The notes under the pieces were generated by a model, which did not search any database, was not told where the DNA came from, and saw only the letters and a program-made list of their open reading frames with translations. A stretch of 64,000 nt of DNA from Sphingopyxis sp. H053 (lineage in GTDB: Bacteria > Pseudomonadota > Alphaproteobacteria > Sphingomonadales > Sphingomonadaceae): NCBI RefSeq assembly GCF_001468225.1, contig NZ_LNRU01000010.1, positions 1-64,000 on the forward strand. The letters run 5' to 3'. Each line of letters starts with the position of its first letter. The stretch's first letter is position 1. The position numbers and the translations under genes were made by a program. Shown in pieces: positions 9,401-17,499 of this stretch.

Positions 9401-9907
9401 CAGCAATATGGTTTCACTTACGACCCCTTCGCGCCCTATGACCCGACCAAGGTTGGCGCGATCGTTCCCTATGATCCGGCGAACCCCAATGCGTGGCGGA
9501 GCCAGGTCAGCGGTGCGCCCAACGGCGGACGCGGTTTCCAGGCCGATCTTGCCGGGAACGAGCTGCCCAATTCGCCGCGGATCACGGCCAATATCGGGGC
9601 GCAATATACATTCTTCTTCGGCGACTGGGACCTCACCGTCCGCGGCGATTATTATCGCCAGTCGAAGAGCTTCGCGCGTGTCTATAACACCGAATATGAC
9701 CGGCTGAAGGCTTGGGACAATGTCAACGTGGCAGTGACGCTGGCGCGGCCCGATTCAGATCTGACCTTCCAATTCTATGTCAAGAATCTGTTCAACGACG
9801 CACCGGTCACCGACTTCTTCACCAACAGCGACGACTCCCTGCTCAGTACCAACGTCTTCACGCTTGATCCGCGCATCATCGGGTTCAGCGCCATGAAGCG
9901 TTTCTGA
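6482..9907 (+). CDS. TonB-dependent outer-membrane receptor with N-terminal STN signalling domain
   Basis: A 1141-residue outer-membrane receptor. ATG at 6482 is preferred over the longer frame (6416) because AGGGAGAG lies just upstream and a typical signal peptide ending SAPAYA follows. Next comes the secretin/TonB N-terminal (STN) domain (QQFDIPAQDLGGALRAFARAS to about residue 105), which contacts FecR. A TonB-box-like EIIVTAQKKEE and a plug with VEVLRGPQGTLYGRNATGG follow. The rest is a long beta-barrel ending in aromatic F, as outer-membrane barrels do. The second half is rich in inserted loops, for example Pro/Gly around 530-560. The ligand is probably a ferric siderophore or another large nutrient. 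An unlinked tonB-exbB-exbD cluster at 26.7 kb could energise it. Confidence 0.9.
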   Translation: MSKRRYLLSSLALGALVAVSAPAYAEVRQVQQFDIPAQDLGGALRAFARASGAQVIFDGKAVRGKRSEGLRYRSGAEEALRELLRGTGMTYRRNGKIFIVSPMRRIAQLPVEMASAAPVAAASAAPGQEISDGSEIIVTAQKKEEKIIDVPIALTALSSAALDDRKIEGGSELLRAVPNMNFSKGNFSMYNIAIRGIGTKAVSASTDPAVAVSFNNTPLIRNRLFESEFFDMQRVEVLRGPQGTLYGRNATGGVVNLIPALPELQDFGLDAKVEVGNYKTMRASAMVNVPLGDTLAVRVAGALTSRDGFDYNSFTEKRVNGRELWSTRASIAWEPGDRFRANAIWQHFDEDDNRSRTGKQLCARDPGPATVGGIRVPDGTRNETATRQELDLRSRLSQGCLPVSLYDDQSYGAPNAGGYAAIVAGSTDYVKMGYRGSDLLRGLVRGDPFAGVQQSRNLREIATSIDPVFRAKNDVFQLNMEFDLSDGLKLVSQTAYARDRYYSSQDYNRFVSAPVFVNTSGLMDGLPGTPDIIIPRPGRPPLVIPGRPSPNPIDQSYAAPGGIYCDPQLGCSDRMLSMDLSRSRNRQWSQEFRLQSAFDGPLNFSLGVNYLNFKSQDDYFVFNNLYSFIAYNRYNRATGTAAGSEFKYRDCPPDVTDRDCIYVDPNPISSLDENGHNYFRSRNNVQTKSWAIFGEAYWNVTDELKVTAGLRFTRDDKSATLYPSQLLLGGGANGTSGGSISGGYQASDPIDQRWSKPTGRLVVDWKPDLAFTDDTLIYASASHGYKGGGANPARPAISDTNVQFGDIPATFKPEYVNAFEIGTKNSFDGGRLTLNATGFFYDYTGYQVSQIVDRIALNENFDATSWGLEFEAAWRPSRAFRVDANLGYLQTRLKKGARSIDVMDRTQGNPDWVLLRPFLQVPSNCIAPRAYVERILQRSANDSASAGAALYGLCGQSSGFGNFDPSKPAGFYAQQYGFTYDPFAPYDPTKVGAIVPYDPANPNAWRSQVSGAPNGGRGFQADLAGNELPNSPRITANIGAQYTFFFGDWDLTVRGDYYRQSKSFARVYNTEYDRLKAWDNVNVAVTLARPDSDLTFQFYVKNLFNDAPVTDFFTNSDDSLLSTNVFTLDPRIIGFSAMKRF

Positions 9908-9922
9908 TCCAGCGCAGGTTTT

Positions 9923-9953
9923 ACTTCTCCTCCCGCGTAAGCGGAGGAGAAGT
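9923..9953 (+). terminator. Hairpin downstream of the TonB receptor
   Basis: Perfect 11-bp stem (ACTTCTCCTCC at 9923-9933 with its complement at 9943-9953) and a nine-base loop, 16 bases past the receptor stop. There is no T run, so the strength is uncertain. Confidence 0.6.
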
Positions 9954-10245
9954 TGGGAGCGGGCATGGTAATATTGGAACTTTTACTGTTACTTCGGACG
10001 GGAAAAGATAATTTATCGGAACAATTAATATAGCTCGAATAAAATATCAATATTCATATGTAGTAGACGGTATCGCACTGTCTATTATAGAGGGGAGTTG
10101 TTGCCCGATAATAATGCTAATTAAATAGTAGGAATAATACTTATCAGATTCAGTATTGACCTAATATGAATCCATATTAAAAAGCAAAATGCATCGATTC
10201 GATTGATGCTTAAATAAAATCCAAACAGTAAACAGGAGAGATAAT
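9954..10245 (+). promoter_or_regulatory. Strikingly AT-rich upstream region of the secreted-protein gene
   Basis: About 290 bases with no gene and much lower GC than the surroundings. It contains a TTGACC hexamer at 10156-10161 directly followed by a perfect inverted repeat TAATATG-AATC-CATATTA (10162-10179). An imperfect 19-base palindrome beginning GCATCGATTC lies at 10191-10209. These look like operator sites ahead of the gene at 10246, which has GGAGA at 10234-10238. I cannot place the -10 element confidently. Confidence 0.5.
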
Positions 10246-10761
10246 ATGAGGAATATTATTGCCCTTTGCGCAACTGCGCTTGCGCTTGCCAGTCCGGCAG
10301 TTGCCCAGGCCGCCACTTTTTCTCCGGACGGAACCTATGTGTTCACGGGTTCGGTCGAGGTGAAGAAGAACCTGCCCGTCTGGACGACCTGCGGCCTGAC
10401 GCTCACGATCAACGTGACGGGCGGTGTCGCCACCTCGTCGGCCAGCCTCTCCGGAGCTTTTCCTTGCACGGGCATCACCTTTACGGGTGGCCCTTTCGCG
10501 ACCGACGGGCTTGGCTCGCCGGTCACAGTGCTGGAGATGCTGGGCGTGACAACCAATATCCCGGCGATCCCGACGATGCCCCCGATTCCTGCCGATTCCT
10601 GTTCTGGCGATCTGCTGGCTCTCTGGAATGCCGGCACGATCGAGTTTCAGGACGGCGTGTCGGACACTCCTGACGCCAGCGCGCCCGGGACGGAGCCCAA
10701 CTGCAAGATCAAGGGAACCCTCACCCAGACTTCGCCCGCAACGCCGCTCGTCATCACCTGA
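10246..10761 (+). CDS. Small secreted protein, unknown function (faintly PraB-like)
   Basis: A 171-residue exported protein with a clear signal peptide (MRNIIALCATALALASPAVAQA, cleaved about residue 22). The mature part is rich in Gly, Thr, Ser and Val in alternating patterns suggesting beta-strands. It has four cysteines (CGLTL, FPCTG, SCSGD, NCKIK) that could form two disulfides. The layout vaguely recalls the PraB-type family of small surface proteins, but I cannot confirm that. A GGAGA ribosome site precedes the ATG. It is followed by its own hairpin and then by a TonB-receptor-like gene on the same strand. It may be a surface partner of that receptor, or a separately regulated surface protein, given its AT-rich promoter. 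Confidence 0.7.
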   Translation: MRNIIALCATALALASPAVAQAATFSPDGTYVFTGSVEVKKNLPVWTTCGLTLTINVTGGVATSSASLSGAFPCTGITFTGGPFATDGLGSPVTVLEMLGVTTNIPAIPTMPPIPADSCSGDLLALWNAGTIEFQDGVSDTPDASAPGTEPNCKIKGTLTQTSPATPLVIT

Positions 10762-10776
10762 ACGACCACTCCCGGA

Positions 10777-10803
10777 GGCCGCCATCACCTCCTGATGGCG
10801 GCC
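10777..10803 (+). terminator. Hairpin after the secreted-protein gene
   Basis: Perfect 11-bp stem (10777-10787 with 10793-10803) and a five-base loop, 15 bases after the stop codon. There is no T tract. It would partly separate the secreted-protein transcript from the receptor gene at 10854. Confidence 0.65.
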
Positions 10804-10853
10804 CCAACCTGGCGGGCGCCCGTTAACGGCGCCTGCCTTTTGCGTCAGGCAGG

Positions 10854-13496
10854 ATGTTTCGGGATTGTCCTTTGCGTCGTGATGGCAAGTTTGCGCTGCT
10901 AGGATGCGCGCGTCGCGGGCGGGCGACGGACTCGCCCGGCTGTCCCGGACTTTTCCGGACCCCAAAGCTCTGGGTTGCAGTGGCTTCGCTGGCCGCGTCG
11001 GGTGTCGATCAGGCGCGCGCCCAAACACTTGTCCAAAGCGCGGGAATGGATTCGGCCGCGGCAGCCGGACGACCCGATCCGTCAACGATCGCCGCCGCCG
11101 TCGATTCAGAGATCGTCGTCACGGCCGGTCGCCGCGGCGAAGCCAGGGTCGCGGCCGAAACCGAATTCGGCGAAGGGGAAATCGCCAGTCAAGGCGCCGA
11201 CAGCATCCAGGATCTGCTGAAGCGGCTTGCCCCTTTTATCGACGATGGCGGTGAAGAGCCTGTCCTGCTGATCAACGGCAAGCCCGCAGGCTTCGACCGT
11301 TCGATCCTCACCTATCCCGCCGAGGCACTCGACCGGCTCGCCGTGTTGAAGCCCGAGGCCGCGGCGCAATATGGCGAACCCGCAGGAAAACGTGTCATCA
11401 ATCTGGTGCTCAAGAAGAATTTCTCGACGCTGAACGCCGACGCGGGCGCGAGTTTTGCGACGGCCGGCGGTCAATATGGCGGCATCCTGTCGGCAACGCG
11501 GACCGCGATCAGCGGCGACATGCGCTGGAACGCGCAAGCGCGGATCGGCGCGGATAGCGCATTTCGCAAAACTGCGCGCAATATCCCGCCGCGCGACGGG
11601 ACATTCGACAGTGTCGGATTCATCGCGGCCCCGGACGGCGGAGAGATCGACCCCGCGCTCAGCCGGTCAGCCGGACATCTGGTGACGGCCGCCGCCCTCC
11701 CGTCCGGCGCGCTGACGGGGACGCCCCGCATCGACGACTTCGTCGCGACCGCCGGCGCGCTTCATCCCGTCGATCCCAACCGCTTCGAAACGCTGCAATC
11801 GTCGCGTCGCAATGCCTCGGTCAAGATCGGCGTCACGCGTCCGCTGGGCGGTTTTTCCGCCTCGCTGAACCTCAATGCCGGCCGGAGCGACAGCGGGGGG
11901 GAGCGGGGTTTGCCGATGGCATCGGTAGTCGTTCCCGCGGGCCATCCCGGGTCGCCCTTTGTGGACGACATCGTCCTGACCCGGCCCTTTGCAGGCGAGC
12001 GCGCGCTTCGCTCTGACAACGGCTCCACCTCGCTCGGTGCGTCGCTGATGCTGAACGGGCGTATCGGCGGTTGGCAAACCAGCCTCGCGATCAGCTATTT
12101 GCGCAACCACGCCGACAATTTCCTCGAAAGCGGTATCGACGTCGCGCGCGTCCAGCGATTGATCGACGACCGCGATCCCGCATTCAATCCCTATGGCGAG
12201 TGGGACGAAGGGCTGATGATCGCGACGCGCACCCGGACGAAAAGCGAAAATATCAGCGCCCGGCTCAACGTGCGAAAGACGATCGTCGATCTGCCGGCGG
12301 GGCCGCTCACCTGGAATCTCACCGCCCATACCGGCCGCAATCGCACCGAAAGCCGGCAAAGCGATGCCGCGGGCAACCGAATCGCCTCGAACAGCATGAC
12401 GCGCAGCCAGTCGAACGGGCTGATGTCGCTCAGCATACCGGTTTCGCGCGCGGGCGGTGCGGAAGCGGGCTGGCTGGGCGACCTGACCATCGACCTGTCG
12501 GCCAGCGCGCAGCTGATGACGGACAGCCGGCCGCAGAAGGGATATGGCGGCAGTATCAGCTGGTCGCCCTCGCCGGTGATCCTGTTCCGCGGGACGATCG
12601 ATTTCAGCGAAGCCGCACCCTCGTTCGACCAGCTCGATGCGCCGATCGTTACCACGATCATTCGCGTTTTCGACTATGCGCGCCAGGCGATTGCCGACCC
12701 CGTCTGGATCACCGGCGGCAATCCCGACCTGAAGAGTGGCCGCCGGCAAAGCGTGACGCTGACGGCCCTGGTGCGGCCGCTGGGCAACGAGGTGCTGACG
12801 CTCAATCTTGGCTATCGCCAGTCGGTCGCAAAGGGGGGCTTGGCGGCCTTTCCCGAACTGACTCCCGCCATCGAGGCCGCGTTCCCCGCACGGGTTACGC
12901 GCGATGCGGAAGGGCGGCTCGTTGCAGTCGACGCGCGCGCGATCAACCTGGCGCGTGACACCAATGTCGACCTGTCCGCCGGCATCGCGCTCCGGCTGAT
13001 GCTTGGGGGCGGTGAAGGGCAAAGCGAAACCGCCGCGAATCCGTGGCAGCTCAACCTGTCGCTCGATCACGGCTTGCGGTTGAAAAATGAACTTCTGACG
13101 CGTCCCGGCGTCCCGGTGATCGACCTGCTGCGCGCCGGCGGGCAATCGCTTCACAGCCTGTCGTTTCAGGCGTCGATCGGCCGGCGGGGGATCGGCAGCA
13201 CGCTGAGCGGCAGCTGGAGCAGCTCGGGACGATTGCGGGGCGGCGATGAAGTCTTTGTCTTCAAGCCGCCGCTGAAGCTCAATCTTTCGGCCTTCATCGA
13301 ACCCGACCGCATATTCGCGGTTCCGGCCAAGAAGGGTTTGATGAGCGGCCTCAAACTGTCCTTCGATATCAACGATCTCCTGGGCGGTTATCGCCGGGTG
13401 ACGCGCGAAGACGGGACGGTGCCTGCGGGATATAGCCGCAACGAAATCGAGCCCCTCGGCCGCGTGGTGCGATTGACGGTGCGAAAGAAGTTTTGA
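10854..13496 (+). CDS. TonB-dependent receptor-like outer-membrane protein
   Basis: An 880-residue protein with an unusually long basic leader and then a signal-peptide-like stretch (LWVAVASLAASGVDQARA, about 39-56). A TonB-box-like SEIVVTAGRR follows near residues 84-93. A plug-like domain contains DLLKRLAPFIDDGGEEPVLL and ends around RVINLVLKKNF. The remainder is a predicted barrel ending in VRKKF with terminal phenylalanine. It lacks the STN and carboxypeptidase-like N-terminal domains. The true start may lie downstream of 10854, since the first 35 residues are unlike a normal leader, though AGGCAGG precedes this ATG. The ligand is unknown. Neighbourhood suggests a link with the small secreted protein upstream. 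Confidence 0.8.
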   Translation: MFRDCPLRRDGKFALLGCARRGRATDSPGCPGLFRTPKLWVAVASLAASGVDQARAQTLVQSAGMDSAAAAGRPDPSTIAAAVDSEIVVTAGRRGEARVAAETEFGEGEIASQGADSIQDLLKRLAPFIDDGGEEPVLLINGKPAGFDRSILTYPAEALDRLAVLKPEAAAQYGEPAGKRVINLVLKKNFSTLNADAGASFATAGGQYGGILSATRTAISGDMRWNAQARIGADSAFRKTARNIPPRDGTFDSVGFIAAPDGGEIDPALSRSAGHLVTAAALPSGALTGTPRIDDFVATAGALHPVDPNRFETLQSSRRNASVKIGVTRPLGGFSASLNLNAGRSDSGGERGLPMASVVVPAGHPGSPFVDDIVLTRPFAGERALRSDNGSTSLGASLMLNGRIGGWQTSLAISYLRNHADNFLESGIDVARVQRLIDDRDPAFNPYGEWDEGLMIATRTRTKSENISARLNVRKTIVDLPAGPLTWNLTAHTGRNRTESRQSDAAGNRIASNSMTRSQSNGLMSLSIPVSRAGGAEAGWLGDLTIDLSASAQLMTDSRPQKGYGGSISWSPSPVILFRGTIDFSEAAPSFDQLDAPIVTTIIRVFDYARQAIADPVWITGGNPDLKSGRRQSVTLTALVRPLGNEVLTLNLGYRQSVAKGGLAAFPELTPAIEAAFPARVTRDAEGRLVAVDARAINLARDTNVDLSAGIALRLMLGGGEGQSETAANPWQLNLSLDHGLRLKNELLTRPGVPVIDLLRAGGQSLHSLSFQASIGRRGIGSTLSGSWSSSGRLRGGDEVFVFKPPLKLNLSAFIEPDRIFAVPAKKGLMSGLKLSFDINDLLGGYRRVTREDGTVPAGYSRNEIEPLGRVVRLTVRKKF

Positions 13497-13525
13497 TGGC
13501 GCGCCCTGACCGCGCGCCTTGCCGC

Positions 13526-13600
13526 TGGTGACCCCTACGGGAATCGAACCCGTGTTTCAGCCGTGAGAGGGCCGCGTCCTGACCGCTAGACGAAGGGGCC
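13526..13600 (-). tRNA. tRNA-Glu (anticodon CTC)
   Basis: 75 bases on the minus strand with encoded CCA (TGG at 13526-13528 on the plus strand). The acceptor stem GGCCCCT pairs with AGGGGTC with one G-T pair. The T-loop is GGTTCGATTCC, and the anticodon loop CTCTCAC gives CTC. It is very similar in sequence to the neighbouring TTC gene. Confidence 0.95.
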
Positions 13601-13651
13601 TTATGGGTCGGAAAATTTGCGGAAAGGGGAGCCGACCGCTCCCGTGCCCGA

Positions 13652-13727
13652 TGGTGACCCCTACGGGACTCGAACCCGTGTTTTCGCCGTGAAAGGGCGA
13701 CGTCCTAGACCGCTAGACGAAGGGGCC
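13652..13727 (-). tRNA. tRNA-Glu (anticodon TTC)
   Basis: 76 bases on the minus strand with encoded CCA and the same acceptor stem as the CTC gene. The anticodon loop CTTTCAC gives TTC. Being upstream on the minus strand, it is probably co-transcribed with the CTC tRNA 51 bases away. Confidence 0.95.
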
Positions 13728-13794
13728 GTCTGATCGGTGAAGCGGCGCATTAGCCGTGCGTGTTCCCCCGGTCAAGGACTCAATCGGCGCTAAT

Positions 13795-14178
13795 TTAACC
13801 GTGCCGCGAATGGCATACCGCCTGCAGCTTGTTGCCCTCCGGATCGCGGACATAGGCGCCGTAATAGTTGGCGTGATAATGGGGGCGGAGCCCCGGCGCG
13901 CCCTCGTCGCTGCCGCCATGGGCAAGCGCCGCGGCATGAAAGGCATCGACCGTCGCCCGGTCGGCGGCGATGAAGGCGATATGGGTGCCATTGCCGACCG
14001 ACACCGGTTCGCCATTAAAGGCCGGGCCGACGAAGACCTTGGGGCCGGTCGGCGTGCCATAGCCCTTGCCTTCGCTCTGCCGCACGAATCCGGGATGCCC
14101 GAGCACCGCCATGATCGCGTCGTAAAAGGGTTCGGCGCGGGCGAAATCTTCGATGCCGATTGTGATGTGGCTGTACAT
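13795..14178 (-). CDS. VOC (glyoxalase/bleomycin-resistance fold) family protein
   Basis: A 127-residue single-domain VOC protein. It begins MYSHITIGIEDFARAEPFYD, the typical first beta-alpha unit with a metal-ligand histidine, and ends with YYGAYVRDPEGNKLQAVCH, the typical last strand. The longer frame to 14283 is rejected because ATG at 14178 has AAGGGAAA upstream and starts exactly at the fold. Members include metal-dependent lyases, dioxygenases and resistance proteins. The substrate is unknown. It lies 22 bases after the recJ stop on the same strand and may be read from the recJ transcript. Confidence 0.85.
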   Translation of the reverse strand: MYSHITIGIEDFARAEPFYDAIMAVLGHPGFVRQSEGKGYGTPTGPKVFVGPAFNGEPVSVGNGTHIAFIAADRATVDAFHAAALAHGGSDEGAPGLRPHYHANYYGAYVRDPEGNKLQAVCHSRHG

Positions 14179-14200
14179 CGTCGCTTTTCCCTTCGTGCCT

Positions 14201-15970
14201 TCAGTCGGCCCAGGCCGCGTCTTCGAGGTGGAGTTCGGCGGCCGGCCGGCTGCCCCAGTCGTCGCGTTTCGCGCGGCCCGCAAGCCATAGTTTGCGGCTG
14301 CCGCGTGCGTGGAGCAACGCCTGACCCAGCTCGGTCTCGGCGCTGCGGAACGCGACCGCCTTGAAGCGCCCGCCGTCGTCGCCCGACACGATCAGGCGGA
14401 CATGGTCGGTGCCGACGATTCCCGATTCGACGATCCGCACCGGCCCGGTCGCGACGCGCGGCGCGGGCCATCCGGCGCCGTAAGGGCCCGCGCTCTCGAT
14501 CGCGTCGCACCAGAGCGGGTTGATCCCGCGCGGCGCGAGCACCGCGTCAATGAGCAGCGACTTGTCGCCGCTCGCGCGCTCGACATCGGTGGCGAGCCGG
14601 TCGTTCAGATAAGCGCCGAGCGCGTCGACCTTGTCCGCCGCCACGGTGAGCCCCGCCGCCATCGCATGGCCGCCGCCCGCGACGAGCAGCCCCGTTTCCT
14701 TCGCGGCGAGGATCGCGGCACCGAGATCGACGCCCGAAATCGAGCGCCCCGATCCCTTGCCGACGCCATCCTCGTCGAGCGCGATGACGATCGCGGGGCG
14801 GTGCAGCCGTTCTTTCAGGCGCCCGGCGACGATGCCGATCACCCCGGGGTGCCAGCCCTGCCCGGCGACGATCGCGACCGGGGCGTTGCCGCACGCCGCG
14901 CTGGCATCGATCGCCTGTTCGAGCACCGCGGCCTCGATCGCGCGGCGTTCCTCGTTCAGCCGGTTGAGTTCGACCGCGATGTCGGCGGCTTCCTGCGGAT
15001 CCGATGTCGTGAGCAATCGCACGCCAAGGTCGGATTTGCCGACGCGCCCGCCGGCGTTGATCCGGGGACCGAGCGCAAAGCCCATGTCGCTCGCGCTCGG
15101 CGGCTTGGTGAGGCGCGCGGCGTCCATCAGCGCCGCGAGGCCCGTGTTGCCGCGCCGCGCCATCACCTTCAGCCCCTGCGTCACCAGCGCGCGGTTGAAG
15201 CCGGTGAGCCGCGCGACGTCGGCGACGGTGCCGAGCGCGACAAGGTCGAGCAGGTCGATCAGCGCGGGCTCGTCGCGCGTCGCGAAGAAGCCGCGCGCGC
15301 GCAGCGTGCGGAGCAGTGCCGCGCCGAGCAGGAAGGCGACCCCGACCGCGGCGAGATTGCCGTGGATCGCGGCGTCGGGTTCCTCGTCGAGCCGGTTCGG
15401 GTTCACCAGCGCGAAGGCGGCGGGCAGCGTCGTCGCGCATTGGTGATGGTCGACGACGATCACCTCGACCCCCGCTGCCTTGGCTTCGGAAATCGCGTCG
15501 AACGCCTGCGCGCCGCAATCGACCGTGACGACGAGCTTCGACCCCGCCTCGCCGATCTTGACCAGCGCCGCGCCCGAGGGGCCGTATCCCTCCATCAACC
15601 GGTCGGGGATATAGGCGCCCGCGGGCAGCCCCAGCCCGCGCAGCAGCCGGACGAGCAGCGCCGCCGAGGTCGCGCCGTCGACGTCATAGTCGCCGAAGAT
15701 CGTCACCGCTTCCTTGCGCTCGACCGCATCGGCGAGCCGCGCGGCGGCGACGTCCATGTCGCGGAACAGCGACGGGTCGGGCATGAAGCCGCGCAGGGTC
15801 GGCGTGCGCTGGCGATCGAGGTCGCCCCGCGCCACCCCGCGCGCGAGCAGCAATTGCGTGACGAGATCGTCGGGCGCGAGATTTTCGGACGCCATGTCGG
15901 CGCTCGCGCGCCGCCAGTGCCACGGCTGGCCCTTGATCGAGTGCGTAATGCCGAGCGCCGTTTCGCTCAT
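14201..15970 (-). CDS. recJ: Single-stranded-DNA-specific 5'-3' exonuclease RecJ
   Basis: Degrades single-stranded DNA 5' to 3' in recombination and mismatch repair. The 589 residues are a normal RecJ length. DHH-family metal motifs are present: FGDYDVDGA (92-100), VTVDCGA (148-154) and VVDHHQ (172-177). The DHHA1 part contains GGGHAMAAGLT, and a C-terminal OB domain follows. The start at 15970 overlaps the stop of the upstream PH-domain gene by four bases, which fixes this start and shows coupling. Sphingomonads often keep recJ near hom and glpX; here those lie some 6 to 11 kb away on the same strand. Confidence 0.93.
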   Translation of the reverse strand: MSETALGITHSIKGQPWHWRRASADMASENLAPDDLVTQLLLARGVARGDLDRQRTPTLRGFMPDPSLFRDMDVAAARLADAVERKEAVTIFGDYDVDGATSAALLVRLLRGLGLPAGAYIPDRLMEGYGPSGAALVKIGEAGSKLVVTVDCGAQAFDAISEAKAAGVEVIVVDHHQCATTLPAAFALVNPNRLDEEPDAAIHGNLAAVGVAFLLGAALLRTLRARGFFATRDEPALIDLLDLVALGTVADVARLTGFNRALVTQGLKVMARRGNTGLAALMDAARLTKPPSASDMGFALGPRINAGGRVGKSDLGVRLLTTSDPQEAADIAVELNRLNEERRAIEAAVLEQAIDASAACGNAPVAIVAGQGWHPGVIGIVAGRLKERLHRPAIVIALDEDGVGKGSGRSISGVDLGAAILAAKETGLLVAGGGHAMAAGLTVAADKVDALGAYLNDRLATDVERASGDKSLLIDAVLAPRGINPLWCDAIESAGPYGAGWPAPRVATGPVRIVESGIVGTDHVRLIVSGDDGGRFKAVAFRSAETELGQALLHARGSRKLWLAGRAKRDDWGSRPAAELHLEDAAWAD

Positions 15971-17499
15971 GACCGCGCCCTCGCGGCGAGGATGCGGGTG
16001 CGCAAGTCCAGCGCGGCGGCCAGCGGGATCGCTGGGATCTCGTGCGCGCCAAGCGAACTGCCGCCGGGGACGCCGAACACCAAAGTCGCAAGGCCGAGCG
16101 GGCGGAGGATGAAATCGCTCTTGAGGTCGACGCTCTGCACCGACGCGTGCGGCAGCAGCGTCGTCTTGGGTTTCCACGCCCCGCGCCGGATCGCGACCTG
16201 TTCGCCAAGGTCGGCCCAGCGATGGAAGCGCGCGCCGAACAAGGATCCGGCACCGATGAGCAGCCCCAGGGCCGGACCGAACCAGCCGAGATTCTGCCCG
16301 AATGAAACGGCGACAAGGCCGCCAATGGTTGCGCCGACGGCACCGATCAGCCCGCCGAGCGCGACGATGCCGTGGCTGCGCTGCCACGATTGGCCGGCAT
16401 CGGGGCGCCGGATCGCGACCTCGTCCAGCACCGGGTCGATCGCATCGAGCTTCGCAAAGGGAACGACCTGATGATCATTTTCCTTCCCGCCGTCGCTCGC
16501 CAGGCTTTGCAGGCGGAGTTCGTGCCAGCCGAAGCGTTGGCGGAACCAGCCGGTGACGAGGATCGCCGCCTGCACGCGCTTCACCGGCACCGCGACGTCG
16601 GTACGCGTCGTGAGGCCGCGGGTGCGGCGCAGCGCGCGCGGCTCGCGCGTCAGGCGGAAACCCCAGTTGGCGAAAAACATCGTCGCGATCCCGCTCGCAA
16701 AACCGATGAAGATCAGCGACAGCGCCGCGCCGACGCCCGCGATCCAGCGATGCGCGAGCAGCCACTGGTCGAGCCCGTAATCCTCGGCGATATCGATCCA
16801 GTCCCGGGGGTCGAAGACGTTGAAATCGAACGGCAGCAGCCCGTCGAAAAACTGCATGCCCGCGCCGACCACCGCGAGCGCGGCGAGCGAGAAGTTGAAC
16901 AGGCCGGCGATCAGCAACTGGCGCGGCCCCATCGCAAAGAGCAACCGGTCCTCGGTCGCGGGCGGTGCCTCGGGCGCATCGGCTACGACGGGCGCAGCCG
17001 CCTCGCCGCTGCGATGCGCGCGGATCGTTGTGCGCAGCGCCTGCGCCGAATCGAGCGCAATCGCGTCGAGGCTCGCGTCATTCTCCTTGCCGCCCGCGCC
17101 GGTCTCGAACCCGACCTTGGCGATGCCGAGCGCGCGCGAGACCAGCCCCTGCTCGATGCTGACGTCCTGGATGCGGTCGAAGGGGATGGTGCGATGCTGG
17201 CGCGCGAAAACGCCGCTTTCGATCACGACCTCGTCGTCGCCGACGAGAAAGCGGAAGCGCAGCCACTGGAACCACGCTGCGAGCAGCGAGAAGAGCAGAA
17301 AAGCGCCGATCGCGGGCACGATATACACCCAGTTGCCGGTGAACCCCAATGCGGCCACCGCGGGCAGGAAGTTGAGCGAGCGTGGCCCGAGCTTGACGAT
17401 GGCGAGCGCGAGCGTCGCGGGGTGCAGCCGCTGCCAGTCCGGCTCGTCCCCAAAATCGGTTGCGGGGGTGGCGGGGCGCGCTGCGGCGACGTCGCTCAT
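15967..17499 (-). CDS. PH-domain (bPH2/YdbT-like) membrane protein
   Basis: A 510-residue inner-membrane protein of the YdbT type. It has repeated modules, each with membrane segments followed by a bacterial PH domain. The first pair of hydrophobic segments is near 40-75 and is followed by VGDDEVVIESGVFARQHRTIPFDRIQDVSIEQ, split across the domain. Further membrane segments and PH repeats occur near 200-290 and 375-500, one with RGLTTRTDVAVPVKRVQA. YdbT-like proteins are of unclear function and nearly always sit beside a smaller YdbS-like protein, as here. It overlaps the upstream small PH gene and recJ by four bases each, so all three form one operon. Confidence 0.8.
   Translation of the reverse strand: MSDVAAARPATPATDFGDEPDWQRLHPATLALAIVKLGPRSLNFLPAVAALGFTGNWVYIVPAIGAFLLFSLLAAWFQWLRFRFLVGDDEVVIESGVFARQHRTIPFDRIQDVSIEQGLVSRALGIAKVGFETGAGGKENDASLDAIALDSAQALRTTIRAHRSGEAAAPVVADAPEAPPATEDRLLFAMGPRQLLIAGLFNFSLAALAVVGAGMQFFDGLLPFDFNVFDPRDWIDIAEDYGLDQWLLAHRWIAGVGAALSLIFIGFASGIATMFFANWGFRLTREPRALRRTRGLTTRTDVAVPVKRVQAAILVTGWFRQRFGWHELRLQSLASDGGKENDHQVVPFAKLDAIDPVLDEVAIRRPDAGQSWQRSHGIVALGGLIGAVGATIGGLVAVSFGQNLGWFGPALGLLIGAGSLFGARFHRWADLGEQVAIRRGAWKPKTTLLPHASVQSVDLKSDFILRPLGLATLVFGVPGGSSLGAHEIPAIPLAAALDLRTRILAARARS

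Noticed and set aside
11667..13154. 495-codon minus-strand frame inside the second TonB receptor
   Set aside because: Antisense shadow of the receptor; no recognisable protein features.
14309..16471. 720-codon plus-strand frame across recJ
   Set aside because: Antisense shadow of recJ and the PH-domain gene with Arg/Asp-rich low-complexity text and no ribosome-binding site.
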